64,000 bases of DNA from Pseudoruegeria sp039972875 (GTDB lineage: Bacteria; Pseudomonadota; Alphaproteobacteria; Rhodobacterales; Rhodobacteraceae), in NCBI GenBank assembly GCA_039972875.1, contig JBDWMA010000012.1:134673-198672 (forward strand). Direction: 5' to 3'. The translations under genes were made by a program, and so were the position numbers. Shown here piece after piece: positions 8,309 to 16,783 of the stretch. The notes beneath the pieces were generated by a model that ran no database searches, was not told where the DNA came from, and saw nothing but the letters and a program-made list of their open reading frames with translations. Position 1 is the stretch's first letter. Every line of letters starts with the position of its first letter.

Positions 8309-9832
8309 TTAGCCCACGGACCCCTCAAGTGAGATTGCCACAAGCTGTTGTGCTTCCATGGCAAATTCCATCGGCAAAGCCTGCAGAACATCCTTACAAA
8401 ACCCATTCACAACCAAAGCGACGGCTTCCTCTTCGTCCATGCCGCGTTGACGGCAATAGAACAGTTGATCGTCATCCACTTTGGAGGTTGTTGCTTCATG
8501 CTCCACCCGAGATGAATTGTTTTTCACCTCAATATAGGGAACCGTATGCGCCCCGCATTTGTCCCCAATCAGCAAAGAGTCACACTGCGTGTAGTTTCGG
8601 CTGTCTTTGGCTTTGGGGTGCATGGACACCAAGCCGCGGTAGGTGTTCTGGGCTTTACCAGCGCTGATCCCTTTGGAAACGATCCGCGATTTGGTGTTTT
8701 TACCCAAATGCACCATCTTGGTACCTGTGTCGGCCTGTTGCATGTTGTTTGCAATGGCGATCGAGTAGAATTCGCCTTGGCTATCAGCGCCACGTAGAAT
8801 GCAGGAGGGGTATTTCCATGTCACAGCAGAGCCGGTTTCAACCTGGGTCCACATGACTTTAGACCGATCCCCCCGGCAATCAGCGCGTTTGGTCACAAAG
8901 TTATAAATGCCACCTTTGCCATTCTCATCGCCCGGATACCAGTTCTGGACGGTCGAATATTTCACTTCGGCGTCTTCTTCGATGATGATCTCAACCACCG
9001 CAGCGTGCAACTGAGCCACATCGCGTTGTGGCGCGGTGCAGCCCTCTAGGTAGCTGACATAGCTGCCTTTATCGGCAATGATCAACGTGCGTTCAAACTG
9101 GCCCGTGTTTTCAGCGTTGATGCGGAAATAGGTCGACAGTTCCATCGGGCAACGAACACCCGGAGGGACGTAAACAAATGAACCGTCAGAGAACACAGCA
9201 GAGTTCAGCGTTGCATAGAAATTGTCTGACACTGGAACGACCGTGCCCAGATATTTTTTAACAAGCTCAGGATGTTCCCGAATGGCCTCAGAAATTGAGC
9301 AAAAAATAACGCCCGCTTTTTTCAATTCAGCCTGAAATGTCGTCCCTACAGATACGGAGTCAAATACCGCATCCACGGCCACTTTCCGGCCCTCAGAAGG
9401 CGCGTTTTCTGCCCCCTCGACCCCAGCAAGGATCATTTGCTCTTTTAAAGGGATCCCCAGTTTTTCATAAGTGGCGAGCAAAGTCGGATCGACCTCATCC
9501 AATGACTTTGGTTTGACTTCCATGCTTTTGGGGCGGGCATAATAATAAATGTCCTGAAAGTCGATTTTGGGGTAATTGACCATAGCCCAAGTCGGCTCTT
9601 CTTTTTGCTCCCACCGTTCAAAAGCCGCAAGACGCCACTCGGTCATCCATTCAGGCTCTTCGTTTTTCTCTGAAATCAGGCGAACGATATCCGGACCAAC
9701 ACCTTTTGGTGCATATTCCATTTCGATCTCGGTTTCCCAGCCATGCTTATAGGCCCCCGCGAGGGACTTCACCGCTTCGACTGTTTCTTCCTCAACCCCG
9801 TCTTTGACGGTGACTTGATCCATAGCAGACAT
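8309..9832 (-). CDS. sufB: Fe-S cluster assembly scaffold subunit SufB
   Basis: A 507-aa scaffold subunit on which clusters are built. It has the N-terminal helical region (SEKNEEPEWMTEWRL), the core with SDGSFVYVPPGVRCPMELSTYFRIN and YLEGCTAPQ, and the C-terminal VEHEATTSKVDDDQLFYCRQRGMDEEEA segment. The open frame runs 51 codons further upstream, but MSAMDQ at 9832 has GGGAAG before it and matches the usual SufB start. It follows the NifS-type desulfurase by 44 bp. Confidence 0.97.
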   Translation of the reverse strand: MSAMDQVTVKDGVEEETVEAVKSLAGAYKHGWETEIEMEYAPKGVGPDIVRLISEKNEEPEWMTEWRLAAFERWEQKEEPTWAMVNYPKIDFQDIYYYARPKSMEVKPKSLDEVDPTLLATYEKLGIPLKEQMILAGVEGAENAPSEGRKVAVDAVFDSVSVGTTFQAELKKAGVIFCSISEAIREHPELVKKYLGTVVPVSDNFYATLNSAVFSDGSFVYVPPGVRCPMELSTYFRINAENTGQFERTLIIADKGSYVSYLEGCTAPQRDVAQLHAAVVEIIIEEDAEVKYSTVQNWYPGDENGKGGIYNFVTKRADCRGDRSKVMWTQVETGSAVTWKYPSCILRGADSQGEFYSIAIANNMQQADTGTKMVHLGKNTKSRIVSKGISAGKAQNTYRGLVSMHPKAKDSRNYTQCDSLLIGDKCGAHTVPYIEVKNNSSRVEHEATTSKVDDDQLFYCRQRGMDEEEAVALVVNGFCKDVLQALPMEFAMEAQQLVAISLEGSVG

Positions 9833-9876
9833 GTCATCTTCCCTTCTCTCAACCCTGGTGCCCCAGGGCATTTTAA

Positions 9877-10920
9877 CTATGCGGCGCGCGCCTTGTGACG
9901 CTGATAAGCCTTGATATAGGCCGCCGCGAAATCTCGTATCTCGCTCTCTTGCGTGGTTGGCCCCAATGACACACGCATAGCACAAGCCGCGACGTCATCT
10001 TTGAACCCCATTGCGCGCAACACACGGCTGGATTTCACCTTACCGCTAGAACACGCAGACCCCGCCGAAACGGCAAAGCCGGCTAAGTCCATTTGCATCA
10101 CTTGCGTCTCACCCTTCCATCCGGGAACCGCAAAGCATGATGTATTGGGCAGCCGATCTGCGTCCTTCCCGACAAAATTAATCTCTTTTAAAGATTCTTC
10201 CAGCAGGTTTTCTAGAATGTTTCTAAGTTTTTCAACTTGACGCCAAACACCAGCATCCAAATCCAACTGTGCCGCCTGCGCCGCAGCACCAAAACCCGCA
10301 ATACCAATGACATTTTCTGTTCCGGACCGGCGGCCCATTTCTTGCCCGCCACCGCGAATTTGTGCAGTAACATCGAGGCCTTGCTTCAAAACCAAAGCAC
10401 CGATGCCTTTTGGCCCGCCAAGCTTGTGCGCAGAAATAATCGCCATATCGGCACCGCACCAATTAAACGCAAAGGGCATTTTTCCAAAACTCTGCGTCGC
10501 GTCCGTTAGAAATAAACCCTCTGGTAATGCTTGAAGTACACCGGTTTCACTGTTGGCCGTTTGCAAAACTGATTGCGACGGCGTTCCGACTTTTACCACA
10601 CCATTGTGATCAGCCCCCAATGAGCCGTCACACCAAGAGGACACAGCCTCATGCTCAACATCTGAGCAATGCAATTCACGCCCAGTAAGAGCCAAAGCTG
10701 CGGCCTCTGTCGCACTGGACGTAAAAACAACGTCCGCGTTATCCGCCCCAAATGCAGACGCAATTTGACCCCGCGCCTTTTCGATCAACGACTTCGCGGC
10801 ACGCCCTTCTCCATGGACAGACGAAGGATTACCAACCAGATCCATTGCAGAAATCATTGCCGCTCGCGCCTCTGGACGCACCGGCGTTGTCGCGTTCCAA
10901 TCGAGATAGATCCGTTTCAT
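9877..10920 (-). CDS. Cysteine desulfurase, NifS/IscS type
   Basis: A 347-aa PLP-dependent desulfurase with lysine K166 (ISAHKLGGPKG) and cysteine C290 in the longer SAGSACSSGKVKSSR loop, the mark of group I (NifS/IscS) enzymes, unlike the SufS at the other end of the operon. It would supply sulfur for cluster assembly. Its ATG overlaps the stop of the upstream unknown gene (ATGA). The sequence is somewhat shorter and more divergent than housekeeping IscS. Two types of desulfurase in one suf operon is a known layout in Rhodobacterales. Confidence 0.93.
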   Translation of the reverse strand: MKRIYLDWNATTPVRPEARAAMISAMDLVGNPSSVHGEGRAAKSLIEKARGQIASAFGADNADVVFTSSATEAAALALTGRELHCSDVEHEAVSSWCDGSLGADHNGVVKVGTPSQSVLQTANSETGVLQALPEGLFLTDATQSFGKMPFAFNWCGADMAIISAHKLGGPKGIGALVLKQGLDVTAQIRGGGQEMGRRSGTENVIGIAGFGAAAQAAQLDLDAGVWRQVEKLRNILENLLEESLKEINFVGKDADRLPNTSCFAVPGWKGETQVMQMDLAGFAVSAGSACSSGKVKSSRVLRAMGFKDDVAACAMRVSLGPTTQESEIRDFAAAYIKAYQRHKARAA

Positions 10921-11366
10921 TTTAGCAAGCCATTTTTCTTTGCTTCACGTTCAAATCTCTTCAACAGATCCGATGCTACGTCCCTGCGTAAAAGATAATC
11001 CTCCGAAAAGTCGACGCATTTTTTATTGGGGTCTTCGAGATACCGATAAGCGCCCCCAAGAACTGCGCCCGAAAGCTCGACGTAGTCAGCAATACAGCCG
11101 CTAAATTTATTGTACATTCGACCTAGCCAAAACCGGCTCCGCTTTGCTGCGTCCTCGGTCGCTCGTGACTTGCTCATAAAATTAATGAGGCATAAGTCTT
11201 CAGACATAAACAATTTGTCTGCCATACTTCCAAAATTCGAAGCTAAGCGTATGGCAGCATTAGATTTAGCAATATTTATCCCTAATTCAGAAAAGGAATT
11301 GAGAGCCCTAGTCTGCCCTTTGATCAAAATACGAGGCAAATCAACACTTGAACTATCAAGGCTCAT
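10917..11366 (-). CDS. Unknown protein, 149 aa, between iscR and the desulfurase
   Basis: The frame is locked into the operon on both sides: its ATG overlaps the iscR stop (ATGA) and its TGA overlaps the desulfurase ATG (ATGA). The 149-aa product is mostly helical in appearance, basic at its end (FEREAKKNGLLK), and has three cysteines in separate contexts (EDLCLIN, SGCIADY, NKKCVDF). I recognise no family. Gene position suggests a role in, or regulation of, Fe-S assembly. It could also be a recent insertion that kept the frame. Confidence 0.62.
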   Translation of the reverse strand: MSLDSSSVDLPRILIKGQTRALNSFSELGINIAKSNAAIRLASNFGSMADKLFMSEDLCLINFMSKSRATEDAAKRSRFWLGRMYNKFSGCIADYVELSGAVLGGAYRYLEDPNKKCVDFSEDYLLRRDVASDLLKRFEREAKKNGLLK

Positions 11367-11824
11367 CCCTCGTCCACCACTTCGAATATCGAGGGAACGG
11401 CCGGACAAGGTGTCAGTTCATTCTGAATTACATCTGAAAGTCGGGTTTGATGCAGGAATACATACACATGTGCTGAAAGACCTTCCCACAGACGGTTCGT
11501 TAGCGATTGCGCGCGACTGCCACTCAGCGCCCCAGATGCCCCGGCCCCCTTGTGCATCGCCGATACGGTCTCATCGACGGCTCCCAAAATATCAGAAACT
11601 CGAATATCAGAAGGCGATTTCGCCAAACGATATCCCCCTCCTGGCCCGCGTACGGACACGACCAGATCAGCCCGGCGTAATTTCACGAAAAGTTGTTCAA
11701 GATATGGAAGCGAGATATCCTGGCGCTTAGATATTTCAGACAGTGAAACCAGCTCTTCGGTCGGCTGTAGCGCCAAATCCGCGAGTGCGACCATCGCATA
11801 TCTGCCTTTTGTGCTCAGTTTCAT
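11363..11824 (-). CDS. iscR: Rrf2-family Fe-S regulator IscR (Rhodobacterales type)
   Basis: A 153-aa winged-helix regulator beginning MKLSTKGRYAM, with recognition region SLPYLEQLFVKLRRADLVVSVRGPGGGYRLA as in IscR. The ATG at 11824 has AAGGAG upstream. The usual cluster ligands (three Cys and a His around residues 92-107 in E. coli) are absent; that segment reads SAMHKGAGASGALSGS, and the only cysteine is C140. Published work on Rhodobacter sphaeroides describes an IscR of this reduced-cysteine type that still binds a cluster and represses iron-sulfur genes. It heads the suf operon and is likely autoregulated. Confidence 0.93.
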   Translation of the reverse strand: MKLSTKGRYAMVALADLALQPTEELVSLSEISKRQDISLPYLEQLFVKLRRADLVVSVRGPGGGYRLAKSPSDIRVSDILGAVDETVSAMHKGAGASGALSGSRAQSLTNRLWEGLSAHVYVFLHQTRLSDVIQNELTPCPAVPSIFEVVDEG

Positions 11825-11903
11825 CGGATTGCTCCTTGCAATATCATTGACGCCAGCGTCCACAAACCTTACTTCGGGTTGAAACGCTCTGAGCCGTTCA
11901 GGG

Positions 11904-11920
11904 TTTAGAATAATTCTAAA
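11904..11920. promoter_or_regulatory. Irr-type iron control element (ICE box)
   Basis: TTTAGAATAATTCTAAA is a palindrome interrupted only at its central base and fits the alphaproteobacterial Irr/ICE pattern TTTAGAA-N3-TTCTAAA. It covers the -10 box of the suf promoter, so binding would block RNA polymerase. Confidence 0.78.
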
Positions 11921-11941
11921 GTGTCCGACTCAATTCGTCAA
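11913..11941 (-). promoter_or_regulatory. Promoter of the iscR-suf operon
   Basis: On the minus strand, TTGACG (11936-11941) and TAGAAT (11913-11918) are separated by exactly 17 nt. Transcription would start near 11906, about 80 nt before the iscR ATG. The -10 lies within the iron box. Confidence 0.75.
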
Positions 11942-11977
11942 GAATTATGAGCGCGACCATAACAACACAGGGACACT

Positions 11978-12631
11978 ATGCCCGAAGTCATTTTCCCAGG
12001 GCCCGAAGGCCGGCTTGAAGGACGTTATCATCCACAAAAAACGAGGGATGCACCTATCGCGATTGTGCTGCACCCCCACCCGCAGTTTGGCGGGACGATG
12101 AATAATCGTGTGGTCTATAATCTGCACTATGCTTTCTATAAAATGGGCTTTACTGTTTTGCGGTTTAACTTCCGTGGAGTGGGCCGTTCACAAGGTGAAT
12201 ACGATCAAGGCGTCGGGGAGCTGTCAGATGCAGCCTCAGCCTTGGATTATTTGCAGTCCATGAACAACAATGCAAAGCACTGTTGGGTTGCTGGGTTTTC
12301 CTTTGGTGCATGGATCGGAATGCAGCTTTTGATGCGCCGGCCAGAAATCACTGGGTTCATATCTGTGGCCCCTCCGGCCAATATGTATGATTTTAGCTTT
12401 CTTGCGCCCTGCCCATCCTCTGGTTTAATTATCAACGGAACGGCTGACCGCGTTGCGCCTCCAAAAGATACTGTTGGACTGGTCGATAAGCTACACGAAC
12501 AAAAAGGCATTACAATTACCCATCAGGAAATCGAAGGAGCAGGCCATTTCTTTGAAGATCCTCACATGGATACGATGATTGGTAATGTTGACGACTATGT
12601 GCGCCGTCGCTTGACCGAAACCACACGTTAA
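11978..12631 (+). CDS. Alpha/beta hydrolase (COG2945-like)
   Basis: A 217-aa cytosolic serine hydrolase of the type that starts PEVIFPGPEGRLEGRYHP, with HPHPQFGGTMNN forming the oxyanion region, nucleophile serine in GFSFGAWIG (about residue 106), an acidic residue in the INGTADRVAPP strand and histidine in GAGHFFED. It is transcribed away from iscR. Two small downstream genes follow closely. The substrate is unknown. Confidence 0.88.
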   Translation: MPEVIFPGPEGRLEGRYHPQKTRDAPIAIVLHPHPQFGGTMNNRVVYNLHYAFYKMGFTVLRFNFRGVGRSQGEYDQGVGELSDAASALDYLQSMNNNAKHCWVAGFSFGAWIGMQLLMRRPEITGFISVAPPANMYDFSFLAPCPSSGLIINGTADRVAPPKDTVGLVDKLHEQKGITITHQEIEGAGHFFEDPHMDTMIGNVDDYVRRRLTETTR

Positions 12632-12640
12632 GGGTCGACT

Positions 12641-12868
12641 TTGGATCACAATGACGCAATCGCTGACGAACTGGCCCGCCAAACGTTAGCAATTATCGAA
12701 AAAACCGGCGAAATCGCTCTGTCTGACGAAATCGCCGGTATTATCGGTGCGAGTTCCTCCACCCTCGAAGAATCCTACCTCACGGCCGTTCGGGTGCGGC
12801 GCGCCGAAAAGCGCGCACGCGACCGGTTAAAACAGGCCGCACTGGCCGCTGGACTTGGAAAACCATGA
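12641..12868 (+). CDS. Small helical protein, 75 aa, unknown
   Basis: The start is TTG at 12641 with AAGGG 6 nt upstream. The 75-aa product looks all-helical, with an acidic first half and a basic coiled-coil-like end (VRRAEKRARDRLKQAA). Its stop overlaps the ATG of the HD-domain gene (ATGA), giving a three-gene operon with the hydrolase. Function not recognised. Confidence 0.7.
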   Translation: MDHNDAIADELARQTLAIIEKTGEIALSDEIAGIIGASSSTLEESYLTAVRVRRAEKRARDRLKQAALAAGLGKP

Positions 12869-14028
12869 CGCAATGCTCAGACCGCCTGAGGCAACAGTTT
12901 GACTTTTTAAACCAATCTGATGCGCTAAAGGGGGTCGAGAGATCAAACGTCCTACTAGACTTAAGTCGACCTGAAAATTCAGCTGAACACAGCTGGCATG
13001 CGGCTTTGTTTGCATTAATCTTGGCACCTCATCAGACATCAGAATTCCAACTGGATCGTGTCCTGCAAATGTTGTTGATCCACGATCTGGTCGAAGTCGA
13101 TGTGGGTGACCACCCAATCCACTTGCCGTCAGATCATGAAAAAGTCGCAGTTCTTGAATCCAACGCGGCGCGCCGTTTGTTTGGATTGTTGCCCGATGAC
13201 CAAGGTCTTTATCTCTTAAATCTCTGGTCAGAATTCGAAGCAAAAGAGAGTGCGGATTCAAAATTCGCAAAACAAATCGATTTTTCACAGCCAATGTTTC
13301 AGGTCCTTAAATCGCCTGAACCGTTACCCGATCATCTGGAAATTGTCCGAGATAATATGACCTCAGGCCGCTTTGCGCCCCTCGCGCACAGCTGGCCCGA
13401 AATATATGAACATGCCCAAGTCCTCTTTGCTGGTGACGCACCTCAGTCAGACCTGTCGCGACGCCTCGATTTTTTGGCAGAAGCAGATCGGTTAAAATCA
13501 ATCTACCGCGCGACACACTCTTTAAAGGGGGCTCGGTTTGAAAACTCTGGTGAACACAGTTGGCACATCGCGCTCTATGCGCTGATCTTAGCAGAACATG
13601 CCGCGTCCAAAATTAATCTGCACCGCGTCATTCAGATGCTTTTGCTCCACGATATTGTGGAAATCGACGCAGGTGATGCGCCCATTCACGGTGATTTCGA
13701 TGTTGCAGAACAGGAATCCAAAGAACGCGCTGCTGCTGAACGCCTATTCGGATTGCTACCTGCCACGCAAGGCGCAGAGCTTCATAGCATTTGGACCGAA
13801 TTTGAAGCAGCACAAAGCGATGACGCCAAATTTGCCAAGGCCGTGGATCGAGTTCAACCTTTGCTGCAGAATATAGAAGCCAATGGTGGTAGCTGGCTAA
13901 ATTATGATGTCTCTATGGACAAAATGGATAGCAGAATTGGCAGAAAGGTTGCCTCTGGCACGCCTAACGTATGGGCATTTATTCGACCGCAGGTTCAAGA
14001 CTTTTTTTCAAAGCACAATTTGGATTGA
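12865..14028 (+). CDS. Tandem HD-domain phosphohydrolase (two YfbR-like domains)
   Basis: The 387-aa product contains the same HD module twice. Domain 1 (about residues 7-175) has NSAEHSWHAAL, LLIHDLVEVDVGD and SKFAKQID; domain 2 (about 193-380) has NSGEHSWHIAL, LLLHDIVEIDAGD and AKFAKAVD. Metal-binding His, His-Asp and Asp residues are kept in both. Single-domain relatives (HD_3 type, near 190 aa) hydrolyse deoxynucleoside monophosphates or act on related substrates. The duplication could put both sites of a dimer in one chain. Substrate is inferred only from family. Confidence 0.85.
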   Translation: MTQCSDRLRQQFDFLNQSDALKGVERSNVLLDLSRPENSAEHSWHAALFALILAPHQTSEFQLDRVLQMLLIHDLVEVDVGDHPIHLPSDHEKVAVLESNAARRLFGLLPDDQGLYLLNLWSEFEAKESADSKFAKQIDFSQPMFQVLKSPEPLPDHLEIVRDNMTSGRFAPLAHSWPEIYEHAQVLFAGDAPQSDLSRRLDFLAEADRLKSIYRATHSLKGARFENSGEHSWHIALYALILAEHAASKINLHRVIQMLLLHDIVEIDAGDAPIHGDFDVAEQESKERAAAERLFGLLPATQGAELHSIWTEFEAAQSDDAKFAKAVDRVQPLLQNIEANGGSWLNYDVSMDKMDSRIGRKVASGTPNVWAFIRPQVQDFFSKHNLD

Positions 14029-14118
14029 TGTTCGGTATACATTTGTATACTGATGAGTTAGGCACCCAGTATGAAGGCTGTGCTCTAAAACCCTAACCAG
14101 TCAATCAAGAGGTCCCGC

Positions 14119-15330
14119 ATGAAAAAGATCAAAGTTGATAATCCCATTGTTGAAATGGACGGCGACGAAATGACCCGTATCATCTGGCAGTTTATCAAGG
14201 ACAAATTAATCCTGCCCTATCTGGACCTTGATCTTCTGTATTATGATCTGGGCATGGAAAATCGGGACGCTACGAACGATCAAGTCACAATTGACGCCGC
14301 CGAGAAAACCAAAGAAGTCGGCGTCGCTGTAAAGTGCGCAACCATCACACCAGACGAAGCACGGGTCGAGGAATTTGGCCTTAAAAAAATGTGGCGCTCC
14401 CCGAATGGAACAATCCGTAATATTCTGGGTGGGGTGATTTTTCGTCAGCCTATCATCTGTAAAAATGTTCCCCGTTTGGTACCAGGTTGGACGAAGCCGA
14501 TTGTTGTTGGTCGGCACGCCTATGGCGATCAATATCGTGCGACTGATTTCCGCTTTCCAGGTGCAGGTAAAATTACGCTGAAATTCGAAGGGGAAGACGG
14601 TAAAGTCATCGAACGAGAAGTATTTGACGCCCCGTCCTCCGGCGTTACACAAGCTATGTTTAACCTAGATGAATCGATCTACGATTTTGCGCGGGCTTCT
14701 CTCAACTATGGTTTAAACCTAGGCTGGCCAGTGTATCTGTCCACCAAAAACACAATTCTCAAGGCCTACGACGGTCGTTTCAAGGATATCTTTCAAGAGG
14801 TTTTTGACGCCGAATTCAAAGATCAATTTGAAGAAAAAGGCATCTGGTACGAACATCGTCTGATTGACGATATGGTTGCCTCTTCTTTGAAATGGTCTGG
14901 CGGCTACGTCTGGGCTTGCAAAAACTATGATGGCGACGTGCAGTCTGACACTGTTGCGCAGGGCTTTGGGTCACTTGGGTTGATGACATCCATTCTGATG
15001 ACCCCGGATGGAAAAATTGTGGAATCAGAGGCCGCGCACGGCACTGTGACCCGCCATTATCGGCAACACCAAGATGGTCAGCAAACCTCGACCAATTCTA
15101 TTGCCTCCATTTTTGCGTGGACAGGAGGCCTAAAGCACCGTGCGAAACTAGACAACAATGCAGCCCTGCAGAGCTTTGCGGAGACCCTAGAAAAGGTCAT
15201 CGTGGATACCGTTGAAAGCGGATTTATGACAAAGGATCTGGCGTTATTGGTCGGACCTGATCAAGGATGGCTTACCACAATGGGATTCCTTGAAAAAATC
15301 GATGAAAACTTGAACAAAGCACTTACCTAA
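14119..15330 (+). CDS. icd: NADP-dependent isocitrate dehydrogenase
   Basis: A 403-aa monomer of the eukaryote-like homodimeric class (starts KIKVDNPIVEMDGDEMTRIIW) that converts isocitrate to 2-oxoglutarate and CO2 in the citric acid cycle, making NADPH. Substrate and metal residues appear in SPNGTIRNILGG, YGDQYRATDF and LIDDMVASSLKWSGG. The NADP segment is EAAHGTVTRHYRQHQ. The length matches the class. GAGGT lies upstream of the ATG. Confidence 0.97.
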   Translation: MKKIKVDNPIVEMDGDEMTRIIWQFIKDKLILPYLDLDLLYYDLGMENRDATNDQVTIDAAEKTKEVGVAVKCATITPDEARVEEFGLKKMWRSPNGTIRNILGGVIFRQPIICKNVPRLVPGWTKPIVVGRHAYGDQYRATDFRFPGAGKITLKFEGEDGKVIEREVFDAPSSGVTQAMFNLDESIYDFARASLNYGLNLGWPVYLSTKNTILKAYDGRFKDIFQEVFDAEFKDQFEEKGIWYEHRLIDDMVASSLKWSGGYVWACKNYDGDVQSDTVAQGFGSLGLMTSILMTPDGKIVESEAAHGTVTRHYRQHQDGQQTSTNSIASIFAWTGGLKHRAKLDNNAALQSFAETLEKVIVDTVESGFMTKDLALLVGPDQGWLTTMGFLEKIDENLNKALT

Positions 15331-15337
15331 TTGCACA

Positions 15338-15362
15338 TTGGTCGGCCTTTCTGGCCGGCCAA
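15338..15362 (+). terminator. Hairpin after icd
   Basis: TTGGTCGGCC pairs with GGCCGGCCAA around a TTTCT loop 8 bp after the icd stop. There is no T-run after the stem, so termination or transcript stabilisation are both possible. Confidence 0.5.
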
Positions 15363-15406
15363 AATCAGCTCTGGACAATCCCGTTATACCAAGGCACCCA
15401 TAGCTC

Positions 15407-16216
15407 ATGTTCTGGCGTGCTGTTTTATTATTGATCATGGTTGCAGGGGCCTCCATTGCCCTTACGTTTGCCTTTGGGGCCAAAGTTTTATTGGCCTTTG
15501 GCTTAATCCTGACTCAACTTAAAATCATTGGGCAAAAATTCATGGGGATCGAGCTCCCCGCCATATTTATTTGGCTTAAAACCCAAGCCACATCATTTTT
15601 TCGCATTGAGCTGATCAAAAAATGGGTCATGACATCCATCATTCCCCTTGTGATGGGCCCAGTAATAAGACGTCGGTTGGAACGGTTTATCTCTGGATAT
15701 AAATCACGACTTGTTAAACACTATGATGCGCTCATGTCGTGGTATGGTCGTCTGGAATGGTACGAAAAAGGTGTTGCCGCCCTTATTGTCGCCTTTGGTG
15801 TTTTGGGATTATCTGTTAGTTCGCTTGGTCTTTGGCTGGTATTATTTTCAGTTAAACTGCCGTTTTGGTTTATTGCCGCCGTAACGGCCCTTGGGAAATC
15901 CATTTGGAGCAGCACGAGTAAAACGCTCTTTAAGACGCTTGCATTTCTGCAGCTTGGTTGGGTGTGGAAACTCATAAAACGTTGGCTGCCACAGGACTAT
16001 ATCGAACGCAAACGCAAATGGGATTTCCGGGTGGCCCGCGCCGTTGTGCGCCAGCGACGCTTAACTGTGCGCCAACTGCACGACAGTAAAGACTCTCTAT
16101 CTATGCGATGGGCATTAACCAAAGCATATTTCCGCACCAAACGCCCCGAGATAAACGAACCAGGCGAGGCAACGAACACTGCAAGAGACTTATCCGATCA
16201 AAATCACCTGCACTAA
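15407..16216 (+). CDS. Membrane protein of unknown function, 269 aa
   Basis: The product has an N-terminal hydrophobic segment (residues 4-40), a second pair of helices in the middle (about 120-165, including VAALIVAFGVLGLSVSSLGLWLVLF) and a long basic C-terminal tail. No catalytic motif is seen and I do not recognise the family. It stands between icd and an SMR transporter gene in the same direction, without tight spacing. Confidence 0.7.
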   Translation: MFWRAVLLLIMVAGASIALTFAFGAKVLLAFGLILTQLKIIGQKFMGIELPAIFIWLKTQATSFFRIELIKKWVMTSIIPLVMGPVIRRRLERFISGYKSRLVKHYDALMSWYGRLEWYEKGVAALIVAFGVLGLSVSSLGLWLVLFSVKLPFWFIAAVTALGKSIWSSTSKTLFKTLAFLQLGWVWKLIKRWLPQDYIERKRKWDFRVARAVVRQRRLTVRQLHDSKDSLSMRWALTKAYFRTKRPEINEPGEATNTARDLSDQNHLH

Positions 16217-16334
16217 TGCTGGCGTCACTTTGTCACTCTAGATTGACGTATGATCGAAAATAGTATCTGAAAGAGGCATGATCTGTCGAAAGCATCAGAT
16301 CAATTACCCCACCAGTATTATCGCGAGGTCTGTC

Positions 16335-16670
16335 ATGCCAATTCATTATGTGTACCTGTTTTGCGCAATATTAGCCGAAACCATAGGTACAACGGCCCTT
16401 CAGTCCAGCCAGCAGTTTACCAAACTGGTGCCCTCTCTTGTGGTCGTAGTTGCCTATGCCTTGTCCTTTTACCTTTTGTCTCAAACTCTTAAAGTCATGC
16501 CTGTTGGGATTGTCTATGCCATTTGGTCTGGGTTGGGCATTGTCTTTATAGCCTTCATCGGGCTTTTAGTATTTGGACAGAAATTAGACCTCCCCGCCAT
16601 TATTGGTCTGTCTATGGTCGTAGGCGGCATTCTGGTGATCAATCTGTTTTCACAAACAACCAGCCATTAA
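16335..16670 (+). CDS. Small multidrug resistance (SMR) efflux protein
   Basis: A 111-aa protein of the EmrE/QacE type: four membrane helices and the invariant membrane glutamate in the first helix (AILAETIGTTAL). WSGLGIV in helix 3 is the family signature. SMR proteins work as dimers that exchange protons for cationic drugs or guanidinium-like compounds. I chose the ATG at 16335, with GAGG upstream, over the longer frame from 16278. Confidence 0.92.
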   Translation: MPIHYVYLFCAILAETIGTTALQSSQQFTKLVPSLVVVVAYALSFYLLSQTLKVMPVGIVYAIWSGLGIVFIAFIGLLVFGQKLDLPAIIGLSMVVGGILVINLFSQTTSH

Positions 16671-16783
16671 GCCATACCAATTAAGAGACAACAGCTATGA
16701 CGCAGAAGGATTAAGTCAATTAGCACTGGCCTTTTTGCCCCATCCACGTTACGGCGCGCGGGAACACTTATGAGGCGGCCCCC

